Shown here: one piece after another, positions 45,589-55,299 of the stretch | Layout of the letters: each line of letters begins with the position of its first letter | Numbering within the stretch: position 1 is the first letter of the stretch | From: Acidobacteria bacterium AB60 | GTDB lineage: Bacteria; Acidobacteriota; Terriglobia; Terriglobales; Acidobacteriaceae | NCBI GenBank assembly: GCA_008682415.1 | Contig: VANK01000001.1 | Location: 496,001 to 560,000, forward strand | Length of the DNA: 64,000 nt | Direction: 5' to 3' | Translations under genes and position numbers: made by a program | Notes under the pieces: generated by a model | The model's database searches: none | What the model saw: the letters and a program-made list of their open reading frames with translations, nothing else | Told to the model about the DNA's origin: nothing

Positions 45589-45909
45589 ATGAGCACCACC
45601 GACAAAATTGCAGGATTACGAGAGATCCTTGCCCTGGATCCCAAGAACAGCTTTGCGCGCTATGGGATTGCCGTGGAACTGGCCAACCGCGGCGAGGTGG
45701 AAGCAGCCATGGCAGAGTTCAACCAGCTTTTAAAGAGTGATCCCGACTACACCGCCGGCTACTTCATGTCCGCGCAGACCCTGTCCCGCGCCGGACGAAC
45801 CCAGGAGGCCATCGAACGGCTGAAGCTGGGGATCAGCTGTGCCGCGCGGACCGGCAACCGCCATGCGCTCAGCGAGATGCAGGGCATGCTGGACGAACTG
45901 GCCCGCTGA
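45589..45909 (+). CDS. Small TPR protein
   Basis: A 106-residue protein with about two and a half tetratricopeptide repeats (ALDPKNSFARYGIAVELANRG, LLKSDPDYTAGYFMSAQTLSRAG, AIERLKLGISCAARTGN). It is predicted cytoplasmic, with no signal. TPRs bind partner proteins; the partner is unknown. The start ATG at 45589 is chosen as the first Met that precedes the repeats; the frame is open upstream to 45400, antisense to the thioesterase. The glycosyltransferase follows 82 bases later. Confidence 0.78.
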   Translation: MSTTDKIAGLREILALDPKNSFARYGIAVELANRGEVEAAMAEFNQLLKSDPDYTAGYFMSAQTLSRAGRTQEAIERLKLGISCAARTGNRHALSEMQGMLDELAR

Positions 45910-45991
45910 CCGGGTTTACCAGGAAGCACCCCCGCCGGCAACACGAGATTTCTGCTCTCTTTTGGAACTTGCCGGCATCTATACTATTGAT

Positions 45992-46984
45992 ATGCCGAAA
46001 TATTCAATCGTTGTCCCCTTCCATAACGAGGAAGAAAATGTCACCGCCCTCTACGCCCGCCTCAAGCAGGTGATGGAACAGATTGGGGACAGCTTTGAGC
46101 TGGTGCTGGTGGACGACGGCTCCAGCGACCGCACCTACAAGCTCCTGGAAGAGATCGCCGCCGTCGACAGCCGCGTCCTGGTCGTCAAGCTTCGCCGCAA
46201 TTTTGGGCAGACCTCCGCCCTCGCCGCCGGCTTCGACCACTCCTCGGGCGAGTTCATCCTCTCCATGGACGGCGACCTGCAGCACGATCCCAACGAGATT
46301 CCCAACTTCCTCGAAAAGCTGGAGGAGGGATACGACGTCGTCTCCGGTTGGCGCGAAAAGCGAATTGACAATTTCGTCATGCGGCGCTTCCCTTCCCGCG
46401 TGGCCAACTGGCTCATGGCCAAGCTCTCCGGCGTCAACATCCACGACTTCGGCACCACCTTCAAGGCGTATCGCCGCGAAGTGATCCAGAACATCCCCCT
46501 CTACGGCGAGATGCACCGCTTCATCCCGGCCCTGGCCAGCTGGTACGGCGCCTCCATCTGCGAGATTCCCATCAAGAACGTGCAGCGCGAGCGGGGCAAA
46601 AGCCATTACGGAATCGGACGCACCTTCCGCGTCTTCTTCGATCTGCTCACCATCCGTTTTCTCCTGAAGTACATGAGCCGGCCGCTGCATTTCTTCGGAA
46701 CCTTCGGCGCGCTCGGCATTCTGGCGGGCAGCATCATCTCGACAGTACTGCTCGCCCTCAAGCTGGCCAACTGGCACGTCAACATCATGGACCAGCACGG
46801 ACCCTGGTTTGTCATCGCCGGCGTCCTGATCGTGGCGGGCATCCAGATGCTGGCCATCGGCCTCCTGGGCGAACTGCAGGTGCGGCACTACTACACGTCG
46901 CAGCAGCACACCCCCTACGCCATCGACCGCCTCGTCCGCCTGCGCGCCCCGGAAGAGCCGAGCATCCTCTCGGATCGCGACTAA
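45992..46984 (+). CDS. GT2 glycosyltransferase, DPM1/CsbB-like
   Basis: A 330-residue membrane glycosyltransferase. The GT-A domain shows SIVVPFHNEEENV, LVLVDDGSSDRTY and the DXD-type motif SMDGDLQHDPNEI. Two helices at the C-terminus (HFFGTFGALGILAGSIIST and VIAGVLIVAGIQMLAIGLL) anchor it. Such enzymes usually load a sugar on undecaprenyl phosphate for surface glycan decoration. The ATG at 45992 starts the GT-A fold. A terminator follows at once. Confidence 0.93.
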   Translation: MPKYSIVVPFHNEEENVTALYARLKQVMEQIGDSFELVLVDDGSSDRTYKLLEEIAAVDSRVLVVKLRRNFGQTSALAAGFDHSSGEFILSMDGDLQHDPNEIPNFLEKLEEGYDVVSGWREKRIDNFVMRRFPSRVANWLMAKLSGVNIHDFGTTFKAYRREVIQNIPLYGEMHRFIPALASWYGASICEIPIKNVQRERGKSHYGIGRTFRVFFDLLTIRFLLKYMSRPLHFFGTFGALGILAGSIISTVLLALKLANWHVNIMDQHGPWFVIAGVLIVAGIQMLAIGLLGELQVRHYYTSQQHTPYAIDRLVRLRAPEEPSILSDRD

Positions 46985-47003
46985 GCCAAGAAGAGCAAGT
47001 CCC

Positions 47004-47034
47004 AGCCCCGTCGACATCTCGGCGGGGCTTTTCC
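47004..47034 (+). terminator. Rho-independent terminator after the GT2 gene
   Basis: Arms AGCCCCG (47004-47010) and CGGGGCT (47023-47029) pair over a 12-base loop and are followed by TTTT. Confidence 0.78.
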
Positions 47035-47107
47035 TATTAGATCGTCCGATTTGTCCTTCGCCACTTTCGGGCCGCCAACCCACCCGGTTGCAGTATCCTT
47101 GTCCGTT

Positions 47108-48076
47108 ATGAAATCCATCCAGATTCATCAAACCGGGGGCCCCGAAGTCCTTCAACTCGTGGAGCTGCCGATTCCCTCTCCGGGACCCGGACAGGTGCTC
47201 ATCCGCGTGGAAGCCGTGGGCGTGAACTTCATCGAGATCTACTTCCGCAAGGGTCAGTACAAAGCGACCATGCCCCTGACGCCCGGCAGCGAGGCGGCCG
47301 GCACCGTGGAGGAACTCGGACCCGGCGTCACCGGCTTCGCGCCCGGCGATGCGGTCGCCTCCGTCGGCGTGCTGGGCAGCTATGCGGAGTACGCGCTCGT
47401 GCCCGCGGCCCAGCTGGTCAAAGTCCCCTCCGGCGTAAGCCCCGAGCAAGCCGCGGCCGCCATGCTGCAGGGCATGACCGCGCATTATCTGGCGTATTCC
47501 ACCTTCCCGCTGAAGGCGGGCGAAACGGCGCTCGTCCACGCCGGGGCCGGGGGCGTGGGGCTGCTCCTGACGCAGATCGCCACTCGCATCGGAGCGCGCG
47601 TCATCACCACCGTCTCCACCGAGGAAAAAGCGGCTCTCTCCCGGGAGGCAGGCGCAGCCGACGTGATTCTCTACACGCAACAAGACTTTGTGGCCGAAGT
47701 AAAGCGCCTCACCGGCAACAAGGGCGTCGACGTCGTCTACGACTCGGTGGGCAAGACCACCTTCGACGGAAGCCTCAACTGCCTGCGGCCGCGCGGGCTG
47801 CTGGCCCTCTTCGGCGGATCGAGCGGCGCGGTGCCCCCGTTCGATCTGATTCAGCTCAGCGGCAAGGGATCACTGTTCGTGACCCGGCCCACCCTCTGGC
47901 ACTACATCGCTACCCGCGAAGAACTGGATTGGCGGGCGAAAGAGATTCTTGGCTGGGTCGCGGACGGCAGTCTCAAGCTGCGCATGGAGCATGACTACCC
48001 GCTGAGCGACGCCGGCCAGGCCCACGCTGCCATGGAGTCCCGCCAGACCACCGGCAAGATTCTGCTGGAGCCATAG
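47108..48076 (+). CDS. qor: Quinone oxidoreductase (zinc-free MDR family)
   Basis: A 322-residue NADPH:quinone reductase. The GroES-like half starts SIQIHQTGGPEVLQL with GVNFIEIYFRKG. The Rossmann half has HAGAGGVGLLLTQIATRIGARVITTVST, and GVDVVYDSVGKTTFDGSL follows. No zinc-ligand set is present, as in QOR1. ATG 47108 is preferred over a longer frame from 47051 because it matches the family start. It is convergent with the chemoreceptor gene. Confidence 0.92.
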   Translation: MKSIQIHQTGGPEVLQLVELPIPSPGPGQVLIRVEAVGVNFIEIYFRKGQYKATMPLTPGSEAAGTVEELGPGVTGFAPGDAVASVGVLGSYAEYALVPAAQLVKVPSGVSPEQAAAAMLQGMTAHYLAYSTFPLKAGETALVHAGAGGVGLLLTQIATRIGARVITTVSTEEKAALSREAGAADVILYTQQDFVAEVKRLTGNKGVDVVYDSVGKTTFDGSLNCLRPRGLLALFGGSSGAVPPFDLIQLSGKGSLFVTRPTLWHYIATREELDWRAKEILGWVADGSLKLRMEHDYPLSDAGQAHAAMESRQTTGKILLEP

Positions 48077-48129
48077 TCCCGGGCGCTCTCGATCCGATCA
48101 CCGCGTGATGCCCCCCAAATGCAGATACC

Positions 48130-48170
48130 GTTACGACGAGGGGAGTCAACTCGACTCCACCCGTCGCAAC
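48130..48170. repeat. Long imperfect stem-loop between convergent genes
   Basis: CGACGAGGGGAGTC (48134-48147) pairs with GACTCCACCCGTCG (48153-48166) with two mismatches, and GTT/AAC extends the stem past one mismatch. The loop is AACTC. Located between the ends of convergent genes, it may terminate both, but no T-run is present. Confidence 0.45.
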
Positions 48171-48196
48171 CGTAGTCGTGCGGGAACTGGTTTGGT

Positions 48197-50746
48197 TTAG
48201 CTCGCGCGCGCCAAAGTTACTGTCGCAGGCGTCTCGTCGCAATTGAACTTCGAGACCAGGGCCTGCAGCTTTCCGGCCAGTGATTCCAGACTCCGCGCCG
48301 ATCCCTGGGTCTTGACCGCGGCATCGGTCGTGCTCTTTGCCGCATCCGCAACTGTAGCGATCGTCTGTGTAATCTCCGCGCCGCCGCGTGCCGCTTCCGC
48401 CAGCGCCCGGCTGATCTCGCTCGTTGTCGCGCTCTGCTCTTCGATCGCGCTGGCGACGGTGCTCTGGAAGTCGTTGATCTGCTCGATGACTCCCGTGATC
48501 TGGCCGATAGCCTTCACCGCTTCCCCAGTGTCCTGCTGAATCGCCTGGATCTTGCGGCTGATATCTTCCGTGGACTTGGCCGTCTGATTGGCGAGTTCCT
48601 TCACCTCGTTGGCCACAACCGCGAAGCCCTTGCCTGCCTCGCCGGCGCGCGCAGCCTCAATGGTAGCGTTCAGGGCGAGCAGGTTGGTCTGTTGCGCAAT
48701 TGAAGTGATCACCTTGATGACCTGACCTATCTCTTCGCTGCTCGATCCAAGCTTCTTCACCGTGGTATTGGCAGATTGCGACAGGTCCTTCGCCTGGTTG
48801 GCAATCTTGGTTGCCTCCACCGTGCTCTTGGCAATCTCGCGGATGCTGGCGCCCATCTGATCGGCGCCCGAAGCCACGGTCTGCACGTTGTTGGAGATCT
48901 GCTCGCTGGCCGCCGACACCAGGCTCGCCTGTCCTGAAGCCTCGTCCGCGCTGGCCGTCATCTGCCGGTTCACACGGGTCAGCTCTTCCGATGCGCTCAC
49001 CAGTGCCTGGGCGCTTGAGGCAATCTCGCGAACCGCTGCCCTTACCTGCGTGGCCACCGAGTTCACCGCCAGGCGCAACGAGTTGAAGTCGCCCGCGTAC
49101 TCGGTGCGAATCTGCACCGTCAGGTCGCCTCCCGCCATCGATCCCAGCGCGGCAGACACGTCGCGGATCGGCAGAACAATTCCGTCCAGGATCGAGTTGA
49201 TTCCGGCGATCATCTCCTTGAAGCTGTATTGGAAGCTGCCCACGTCGCCGCGTACCGACAGCTGCCCTTCGCGTGCCGCCTGCACCAGGACCATGATCTC
49301 CGCGTGCACGGACTGCATGCTGCGGCGAACCTCGTCGATCGCCTCCTTGATGGCCGACATCTTGCCCGGCAGGCTCGGCATGTCGATCGACAGGTTGCCG
49401 ATCGCATACTGGCTCACCACTTCAACGACCTTCGTGCTCACATCGATGTGCGACTTGACCAGCTTGTTGATGCCATCGGCCATCTTGGCGTAGACCCCGG
49501 AGAACTGGTCCACGGGAAGCACTTCGTCGATCATGCCGGCATCGTGCATGGCCTTGAGGTGGTTCTGCGCCGCAACAAAGTTGTCCAGGGTCGCAATGCA
49601 GGTGTTGAGGTTTTCCTTGAGGCGGTTGAAATCTCCCTTGAAGTCCGCGGTCAGGCGCTCGGGGATGTTGCCCTTGGAGATCTTGTCAATGTAATCCGAC
49701 GCGATATTCAGCGGCCCAATCACGCCATCCAGCGTGTGGTTCACGCCTTCCACAATCGCGCGGAAGTCGCCCTTGTGCTTGGAAGCGTCGGCTCGCGCAT
49801 CCAGCTTGCCCTGGATCGCGGCGTCGGTCAACCCGCTCATGTCGCTGATGAGAGCCTTGACGTTCTCCGTGCAGGCGATCAGCGCCTTGCCCAGCGCATC
49901 ACGGTCGGAACGAAGCGTCACGTCCGTGCTCAGGTCTCCCGCGGCGATTCGCTCCGCCGCTTTGGCACGCTCGCGAATCATCTCGCACATCGAGCGGAAC
50001 GCGTCGGACAACACACCTACCTCGTCGCCCGACTCGTAGTCGATCGAGAGGTTGACCTCGCCTTCAGACATCCTGCCCGCAACATCGGTAAGCATCTTCA
50101 TCGGCCCGGTAATCTTGGCAATCATCCGGTTCATCAGGAGGAACGCCACCACCACCACCACCGAAAAGATGACGATGCCAAAGATCTGCTGGCGCTGGAT
50201 CCAGGTCACCACCGAGTCGAGTTCCGACTTGAAGCCGTTCGCCAGCCGATCGTGCATCTTATCCAGGGCGTCGGCAATCTCCTTGTCGTCCTTGGCCAGC
50301 GAGGCGAGCTGGTCCTGGGTGCTCTGCGTGACATTCTCCTTGCCGTCAATCATTGCCCCATACGCCGCGCGCGAACGCGTCTGGACGTCGCGCACCCGCT
50401 TCATCAGGTCGGCCAACTGCGCCCGGTCGCTCGCGCTCGGGTCCTTATCCGAGGCCGCCTGCAGCGACGAAACGACCGCCTCCGCTTCGCGATCGGCCGT
50501 CGACAGCACGCTCTTGTCCTGCAGCATCACTGAATCGCTATAGCTCTTGACCAGCTTCTCGAAGGATGCGCTGGCGTTCTGGCAGCTGGTCGCCGCCGGA
50601 AAGAGCGACTCCGACGCCGTCTTCATGTGCATCCTGGTTTGCAGTACCGTCGCCTGCACAAACAGAAGCAGGATCAGAAAACCTGCGCCAAAAATGCTCA
50701 TGCAGAGCCAGATCTTGAGACGAATTCCTCTTTTTGCCAGCTTCAT
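48197..50746 (-). CDS. Methyl-accepting chemotaxis protein with multiple HAMP-like repeats
   Basis: An 849-residue chemoreceptor. TM1 is about 12-33 and TM2 about 188-206, enclosing a roughly 150-residue helical periplasmic domain. After TM2 a canonical HAMP ([22 protein letters not shown]) is followed by several HAMP-like helical units, each with a GD-F..L..N-type pattern ([43 protein letters not shown]). The methylation and signalling hairpin follows, with the tip [21 protein letters not shown]. No C-terminal CheR-binding pentapeptide is seen. It is the last gene of a group with a binding-domain protein and a porin, and lies downstream of the che operon. Confidence 0.93.
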   Translation of the reverse strand: MKLAKRGIRLKIWLCMSIFGAGFLILLLFVQATVLQTRMHMKTASESLFPAATSCQNASASFEKLVKSYSDSVMLQDKSVLSTADREAEAVVSSLQAASDKDPSASDRAQLADLMKRVRDVQTRSRAAYGAMIDGKENVTQSTQDQLASLAKDDKEIADALDKMHDRLANGFKSELDSVVTWIQRQQIFGIVIFSVVVVVAFLLMNRMIAKITGPMKMLTDVAGRMSEGEVNLSIDYESGDEVGVLSDAFRSMCEMIRERAKAAERIAAGDLSTDVTLRSDRDALGKALIACTENVKALISDMSGLTDAAIQGKLDARADASKHKGDFRAIVEGVNHTLDGVIGPLNIASDYIDKISKGNIPERLTADFKGDFNRLKENLNTCIATLDNFVAAQNHLKAMHDAGMIDEVLPVDQFSGVYAKMADGINKLVKSHIDVSTKVVEVVSQYAIGNLSIDMPSLPGKMSAIKEAIDEVRRSMQSVHAEIMVLVQAAREGQLSVRGDVGSFQYSFKEMIAGINSILDGIVLPIRDVSAALGSMAGGDLTVQIRTEYAGDFNSLRLAVNSVATQVRAAVREIASSAQALVSASEELTRVNRQMTASADEASGQASLVSAASEQISNNVQTVASGADQMGASIREIAKSTVEATKIANQAKDLSQSANTTVKKLGSSSEEIGQVIKVITSIAQQTNLLALNATIEAARAGEAGKGFAVVANEVKELANQTAKSTEDISRKIQAIQQDTGEAVKAIGQITGVIEQINDFQSTVASAIEEQSATTSEISRALAEAARGGAEITQTIATVADAAKSTTDAAVKTQGSARSLESLAGKLQALVSKFNCDETPATVTLARAS

Positions 50747-50794
50747 CGCTCCACCTCGTTGTTAGGTTTGTTCCCCGTATCCTTGTGCTGCTGC

Positions 50795-51217
50795 CTAGTA
50801 CACCCGCAATGTCTTGGCGCCATCATGAGGGCTGGATTTGTCGATGTAGCCCACGGCCCCCGGATTGTGCGCCACGAACTCCACCATGGCCGCGTCGGAT
50901 TCCACGGACTTGGGCATCGATCCCTGTCCGGAAAACACCAGGCTGCGCCATCCCGCCTTGAACGCCGAGTCGGACTTGCCGACGAACTCGGCAAGGAACG
51001 CCTGATGCGTCGGTCCGTCCTTCAACAACACCGGGACCACCCGCGACCCATCTTTAAGACTTGACGCGTTCCCGCTGAACACGTCGCGGAGGGTATCCTT
51101 GGTGACTTCGCCGCTCTTGACGCTGGGATTGGCGATCACAATCACCTGAGCGCTACCCCGGACGCTGAATACAGACGCTACTGCTAACAGGAATGCGAAT
51201 AATAGGAAATTTTTCAT
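50795..51217 (-). CDS. Half-size PstS-like periplasmic binding-domain protein
   Basis: A 140-residue exported protein (signal KNFLLFAFLLAVASVFSV). The mature part resembles one lobe of a phosphate/molybdate-type binding protein: VIVIANPSVKSGEVTKDTLRDVFSGNA, the PTHQAFLAEFVGKS region, and a conserved VEFVAHNPGAVGYID. At this length it cannot make the usual two-lobed clamshell alone. It lies between the porin-like gene and the chemoreceptor, both same strand with gaps of 27 and 48 bases. It may present a ligand to the receptor. Confidence 0.82.
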   Translation of the reverse strand: MKNFLLFAFLLAVASVFSVRGSAQVIVIANPSVKSGEVTKDTLRDVFSGNASSLKDGSRVVPVLLKDGPTHQAFLAEFVGKSDSAFKAGWRSLVFSGQGSMPKSVESDAAMVEFVAHNPGAVGYIDKSSPHDGAKTLRVY

Positions 51218-51244
51218 TTCGGTCTTCTCCCTCGTTGATCGCTT

Positions 51245-52441
51245 TTAGAAACTCACCCCAAGCTTGAGGAGAGTGAGACGCGTGTCGGGCTTCAAGCCGT
51301 GCGGATTCGCATCGATGTCATAGCCCACCGACGTGCCATCGATAAAATGCTGTTCGGCCTTGGCATACAGAAACGCGTTGAAGTCATAGCGGCCGGAGAA
51401 AGCCCAGTCTTTGAAGAAGCGGGCGGGACCGAGCAACGCCTGATGGTCCACCTCTTGCGTCACGTACATACCCGCGCTCGCCTTTTGCGACACTTTGTAG
51501 CTGGTCATTGCATACCAGGGACGCTGATCGAACCGACCCGGCGCCGGCGCCAGGCCGCGCAGCATGTACGATCCAGCCAGCCGCTCGTACTCTCCCGCCA
51601 CCATCAGGCGCTTGCGCTCAAAGCGCGCGTAGTAGCTCAGAACATTGATCGGATTCAGAACCATCGTGCCGGAGGTCGTGATCGTCACACCCTGCGCGGG
51701 GCCGGCCGGAACAATATAGGTGTCCACCAGTGCGCCCTGCCACTCGTTCGAGTGGCTCAGAGTGGCGCCCGCCATGAATCCCGGCAGAGGCGTCCGCCAG
51801 TGCAGGCTGGTTCCCGAAGTCGGGCCGCTCAGGCCATCCTTGAGGTTGATGCCCTGCTCGCGGAAGTTGGTGAAGTACCCGTCATCGGCCGACAGGTTCC
51901 TTTCTCCACCCCACCCGCGATACTCGACCCGGCCGAAACGCTCGCCCACCGGCACGGAGCCGTAGACCACGCCGCCATAGTGCGCCAGAACCGAGTTGCG
52001 GCTGGAAATCGGATAGATACTCTGCGGCAACAGCGACCACATGTAGGAAGGATCGATGTCCTGAATATCGTTGAACAGCCCCGAAGGAGTCTTGACCTTT
52101 CCAAAACGCGCCCCAAACTTGTCGCTGACCTTGTAGTCCGCGGAGGCCCAGTCCAGAGTTATATCCTTTCCCAGGTTTCCCAGCATGAAATAGCGCAACT
52201 GCACGCCAATCCGCAACTTTGGGTCCGGCACCGCCGTCACGTTTCCCACCACATCTGACCATGCAGGCTCGCCATCGCTCGAGTGGCCCGTGAGGATGTT
52301 GTTCTGCGTGGTATAGAGAAAGCCCTGCGTGGCGTAGCCATGGATCTGAAGATTCAGGTCGTCGAGGCTCTGCGCGGAGCAGACGCCGGCCACGCTGAGA
52401 GCGGCAGCCACCATCACCCGAATTACGTTGCGTACTTGCAT
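51245..52441 (-). CDS. Outer-membrane porin-like beta-barrel protein
   Basis: A 398-residue protein with a signal peptide (QVRNVIRVMVAAALSVAGVCSAQ). It is followed by alternating hydrophobic and polar strands (LQIHGYATQGFLYTT, KLRIGVQLRYFML, ITLDWASADYKVSDKFGARFGKVKT) and a C-terminal strand LTLLKLGVSF ending in Phe. That is the layout of a single-polypeptide barrel of the phosphate-porin-like or DcaP type. ATG 52441 is used; an in-frame Met at 52534 adds a non-signal extension. It heads the group with the binding-domain protein and receptor. Confidence 0.8.
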   Translation of the reverse strand: MQVRNVIRVMVAAALSVAGVCSAQSLDDLNLQIHGYATQGFLYTTQNNILTGHSSDGEPAWSDVVGNVTAVPDPKLRIGVQLRYFMLGNLGKDITLDWASADYKVSDKFGARFGKVKTPSGLFNDIQDIDPSYMWSLLPQSIYPISSRNSVLAHYGGVVYGSVPVGERFGRVEYRGWGGERNLSADDGYFTNFREQGINLKDGLSGPTSGTSLHWRTPLPGFMAGATLSHSNEWQGALVDTYIVPAGPAQGVTITTSGTMVLNPINVLSYYARFERKRLMVAGEYERLAGSYMLRGLAPAPGRFDQRPWYAMTSYKVSQKASAGMYVTQEVDHQALLGPARFFKDWAFSGRYDFNAFLYAKAEQHFIDGTSVGYDIDANPHGLKPDTRLTLLKLGVSF

Positions 52442-52913
52442 GTAGGACTCCTTAAAGTTTGTCGATCGATCGCGCCCTGCAGCCTGGGAAACACATTGAC
52501 GCCAGGTGCGCGTGCTGCATTGCTGATTCTTCACTTGGGGCGGCCATTACATCGGCATTGCATGGTCAGTTGTCCAGAGCACTTGTTGCACTTTTCCCGC
52601 CCGCTCTCAAACCCGTGCGATGTGGCTGCGCAGAAACGCACCTGCGCTGGATCGCGCCACATGCGCCATCGCGGCCAGCCAGGTTAGGACGTACGGGAGA
52701 GGTGGTCCGCCGGGCCTGGGAAGACAGGCCCGGATCGCGGTCCGGTTCAGTGGAGGTGATCCGCCCAGGGGTAAGCGAATCACGACTCCTGGCCGCGTTG
52801 CAGCCCGCAAAGCGCGCCGGGAAGATGCTGGCGTCCCCGGCAGCGAGCGATCCTCCACAGGCGAGGACGTTCCGGCCGAGAACAGCCGCTCAGCGGCGGC
52901 GCGGGCGCGAGTT
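52442..52913. other. Intergenic region between cheX and the porin group
   Basis: These 472 bases hold no supported gene. A perfect nine-base stem CCGGGCCTG (52710-52718) / CAGGCCCGG (52725-52733) lies about 180 bases past the cheX stop and may end the che transcript, though no T-run follows. The left end should hold the promoter of the porin group, but I see no clear sigma70, sigma28 or sigma54 hexamers. Confidence 0.5.
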
Positions 52914-53372
52914 TTACTGGCGACGTTCGAGAATGCAGAGCTTCATGTTGCCGAAGTCGGAGGCGAACGAGCACTCCAGCACGCCGCATCCCTGCGGAAC
53001 CGCGAACTCGTAGTCGGTTCCCACCACCACGGAGGGCAGCGTCAGCGATCTCGGCTCCGGAAGCAATGCCTTGACGCATCCGCCGGTCATGTTCGCCAGC
53101 TCGCCGGCCGCATCCCTCATGTCTTCATGAGACAGATCGGAGGCGGGCACGCCCAGCAGCGACGAGGCCGCCTGCATAACCAGGCTCGCGTCCAGATCGA
53201 GACGAACCACGTGCTGTAGATCCCCGACGATTTGAACGCTGGCCACAACGTACCCGGACGCCTTGTTGATGCTCACCTCGTCGCCCGAGAGCGTAAGCTC
53301 GGTTCCCGCCATTGTTGACCAGATCTCGTGCGTAAACCCTGTGATGTCAGAAAGACTAATCTGATCGATCAT
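52914..53372 (-). CDS. cheX: Chemotaxis phosphatase CheX
   Basis: A 152-residue CheC/CheX/FliY-family phosphatase that removes phosphate from CheY. The active helix reads DAAGELANMTGG with the catalytic Glu and Asn (E-x2-N) spaced as in CheX. Only one such motif is present, which fits CheX rather than the two-motif CheC. It is the last gene of the che operon, four bases after cheR. No CheZ is present, so this is likely the main CheY-P phosphatase. Confidence 0.85.
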   Translation of the reverse strand: MIDQISLSDITGFTHEIWSTMAGTELTLSGDEVSINKASGYVVASVQIVGDLQHVVRLDLDASLVMQAASSLLGVPASDLSHEDMRDAAGELANMTGGCVKALLPEPRSLTLPSVVVGTDYEFAVPQGCGVLECSFASDFGNMKLCILERRQ

Positions 53373-53376
53373 TTTG

Positions 53377-54204
53377 TTACCTCCCCTGTCCTTTCAAACG
53401 GTAATAAGCGCTTGACTCAAATTGGATTCGTTCAAAACTGTCGTCCAGATTCAGCATCGATTCCGCGCAGCCCAGAAACAGGTACCCATCCGGCCGCAGC
53501 ACCTGCCGCACCCGCGCCAGAATCTTGCGGCGGGTATCCATGTCCAGATAGATCAGCACATTGCGCAGGAAGATGACATCGAAGGACCCCGTGGTCGGCC
53601 AGCTCTCCGCCAGGTTCAGCGATTCGAAGGCCACCTTCTTCTTGATCTCCGCGCTGATGAACCACGAACAGCCCTCGCGGTGGAAGTAGCGCGCCAGAAG
53701 CGCCGCGGGAAGCCCGCGATTCACCTCCATCTGCGTGTACTTGCCGATGCGGGCGCGCTCCAGAATCGAGGCGCTGATATCGGTTCCCCGGATCACGTAG
53801 TCCCATCCGGGCAGGTTGAACTTGCTGTGCAGGAGCATCGCCACGCTGTATGCTTCCTGCCCGCTCGACGCCGCCGCGCTCCAGAAGCGCATGCGCTTCT
53901 CCGCCGCGCGCTTCTTCAAAAGCTCGGGGATGATTACCCGCTCCAGCGCCAGAAACGGCCCGAGATCGCGAAAGAACCACGTCTCGTTGTTGGTCATCGC
54001 GTCCAGAACTCTTCCATGCGCTTCATGGAATGGCTCCGTGCGCAAACGAAAGATCAGATCACTCACGGTCCGGCATTGGTTCGACGTCGCAATGCCAGCC
54101 AGCCTTGACTCCGCCAGGTAAGCTTTGTCCGCGTCAAGAACAATCGCAGAGTGATCGCGAACCAGCTTCCTGAGGTATTCGAATTCGTGTGTTGCTATGC
54201 CCAT
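53377..54204 (-). CDS. cheR: Chemotaxis methyltransferase CheR
   Basis: A 275-residue SAM-dependent methyltransferase that methylates receptor glutamates. The N-terminal helical domain (FEYLRKLVRDHSAIVLDADKAYLAESRL) is followed by the catalytic fold with FWSAAASSGQEAYSVAMLL, DISASILERARIGKYTQMEVNRGLP and FDVIFLRNVLIYLD. Standard length. It follows cheB by 24 bases. Confidence 0.95.
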   Translation of the reverse strand: MGIATHEFEYLRKLVRDHSAIVLDADKAYLAESRLAGIATSNQCRTVSDLIFRLRTEPFHEAHGRVLDAMTNNETWFFRDLGPFLALERVIIPELLKKRAAEKRMRFWSAAASSGQEAYSVAMLLHSKFNLPGWDYVIRGTDISASILERARIGKYTQMEVNRGLPAALLARYFHREGCSWFISAEIKKKVAFESLNLAESWPTTGSFDVIFLRNVLIYLDMDTRRKILARVRQVLRPDGYLFLGCAESMLNLDDSFERIQFESSAYYRLKGQGR

Positions 54205-54228
54205 GCGATTGCTCTTTTCACCGAGGAT

Positions 54229-55299
54229 TTATGCAGCGGCGGACCTTGATGCATTGACTCGAAACGCAACCTCCGAGGCAATTTGATTCAACGGCAGAAC
54301 AGCTTGTGCCAGGCCCGACCTTGCCACGAATCCCGGCATTCCCCACACCACCGAACTACCTTCGTCCTGAACGACTACCTGCGCTCCCAGCTCCGCCAGG
54401 CGCGTGCAGCCGCGCAGCCCATCTTGCCCCATGCCCGTAAGTACCAGCGCCAGGACTCGTCCCCCGAACGCATCCGCCAGGGAGCGGAACAGCACGTCGA
54501 CCGAGGGCCTGCAAAAGTTTTCCGGCTCCGTCTGCGGAGTCGCCAGATAACAGCGCGTTCCCTGCCGGACGACCGTCATGTGATAATCGCCCCGCGCAAT
54601 CCACACCGCGCCCGGAAGAAGCTCCGCTCCTTCGTACGCTTCGCGCACCGGCAGCGCGCAAATGCCGGAAAGCCTTTCCGCCAGCGCCCGCGTAAACTCC
54701 GCCGGCATGTGCTGAACGATCACGATCGGCACCGGGAAATCGCCCGGCAGCGACGGCAAAACCTCTGCCAAAGCCTTCGGGCCGCCGGTCGAGCAACCGA
54801 TCGCCACAACGTCAATCGCTCCCCCCGAAGGATGCGCGTAATTCCACCCCCCGCCGACGGGCTTGCTGCTGCGCGCGGTTCCGCTGCCTTTGGGACACAA
54901 CGCAAGCACCTTCGCAATCAGCGTGTCCTTCAGCATCTGGATGCCCATGTCCAGATTCGAAACCCGTTCCGGCTTCGTCACATAGTCACTGGCTCCCAGA
55001 GACAGGCACTCGATCGTTGCCGTCGCCCCTTTCGATGTCAGGCTGCTGCACATGATGACCGGGAGCTTGGCGTGTTTGGAGCGAATCTCCTTCAGCGTCT
55101 CCAGGCCATTCATGTGCGGCATCTCGATATCCAAAGTGACGATGTCGGGCTGCAGCCGCTCAATCATTGCCAATGCTGAGAGGCCGTTGCCCGCGGTGCC
55201 CGCCAGTTCCAGCGCCGGGTCGGACGCAATCGCCTCCAACAGCAAGCGACGCATCACTGCAGAATCATCCACTGCGAGCACCCTGATCTTGTTAGACAT
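54229..55299 (-). CDS. cheB: Chemotaxis response regulator methylesterase CheB
   Basis: A 356-residue protein. The N-terminal receiver (RVLAVDDSAVMRRLLLEAI, phosphoacceptor Asp in VTLDIEMPHMNGL) controls a C-terminal methylesterase. Catalytic residues are Ser in IGCSTGGPKALAEVL, His in IVQHMPAEF and Asp in LTGMGQDGLRG. It removes methyl or amide groups from receptor glutamates. The start overlaps the cheY stop by eight bases. Confidence 0.96.
   Translation of the reverse strand: MSNKIRVLAVDDSAVMRRLLLEAIASDPALELAGTAGNGLSALAMIERLQPDIVTLDIEMPHMNGLETLKEIRSKHAKLPVIMCSSLTSKGATATIECLSLGASDYVTKPERVSNLDMGIQMLKDTLIAKVLALCPKGSGTARSSKPVGGGWNYAHPSGGAIDVVAIGCSTGGPKALAEVLPSLPGDFPVPIVIVQHMPAEFTRALAERLSGICALPVREAYEGAELLPGAVWIARGDYHMTVVRQGTRCYLATPQTEPENFCRPSVDVLFRSLADAFGGRVLALVLTGMGQDGLRGCTRLAELGAQVVVQDEGSSVVWGMPGFVARSGLAQAVLPLNQIASEVAFRVNASRSAAA

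Noticed and set aside
46004..47683. Minus-strand frame of 559 codons
   Set aside because: Antisense to the glycosyltransferase and quinone reductase; a composition artefact.
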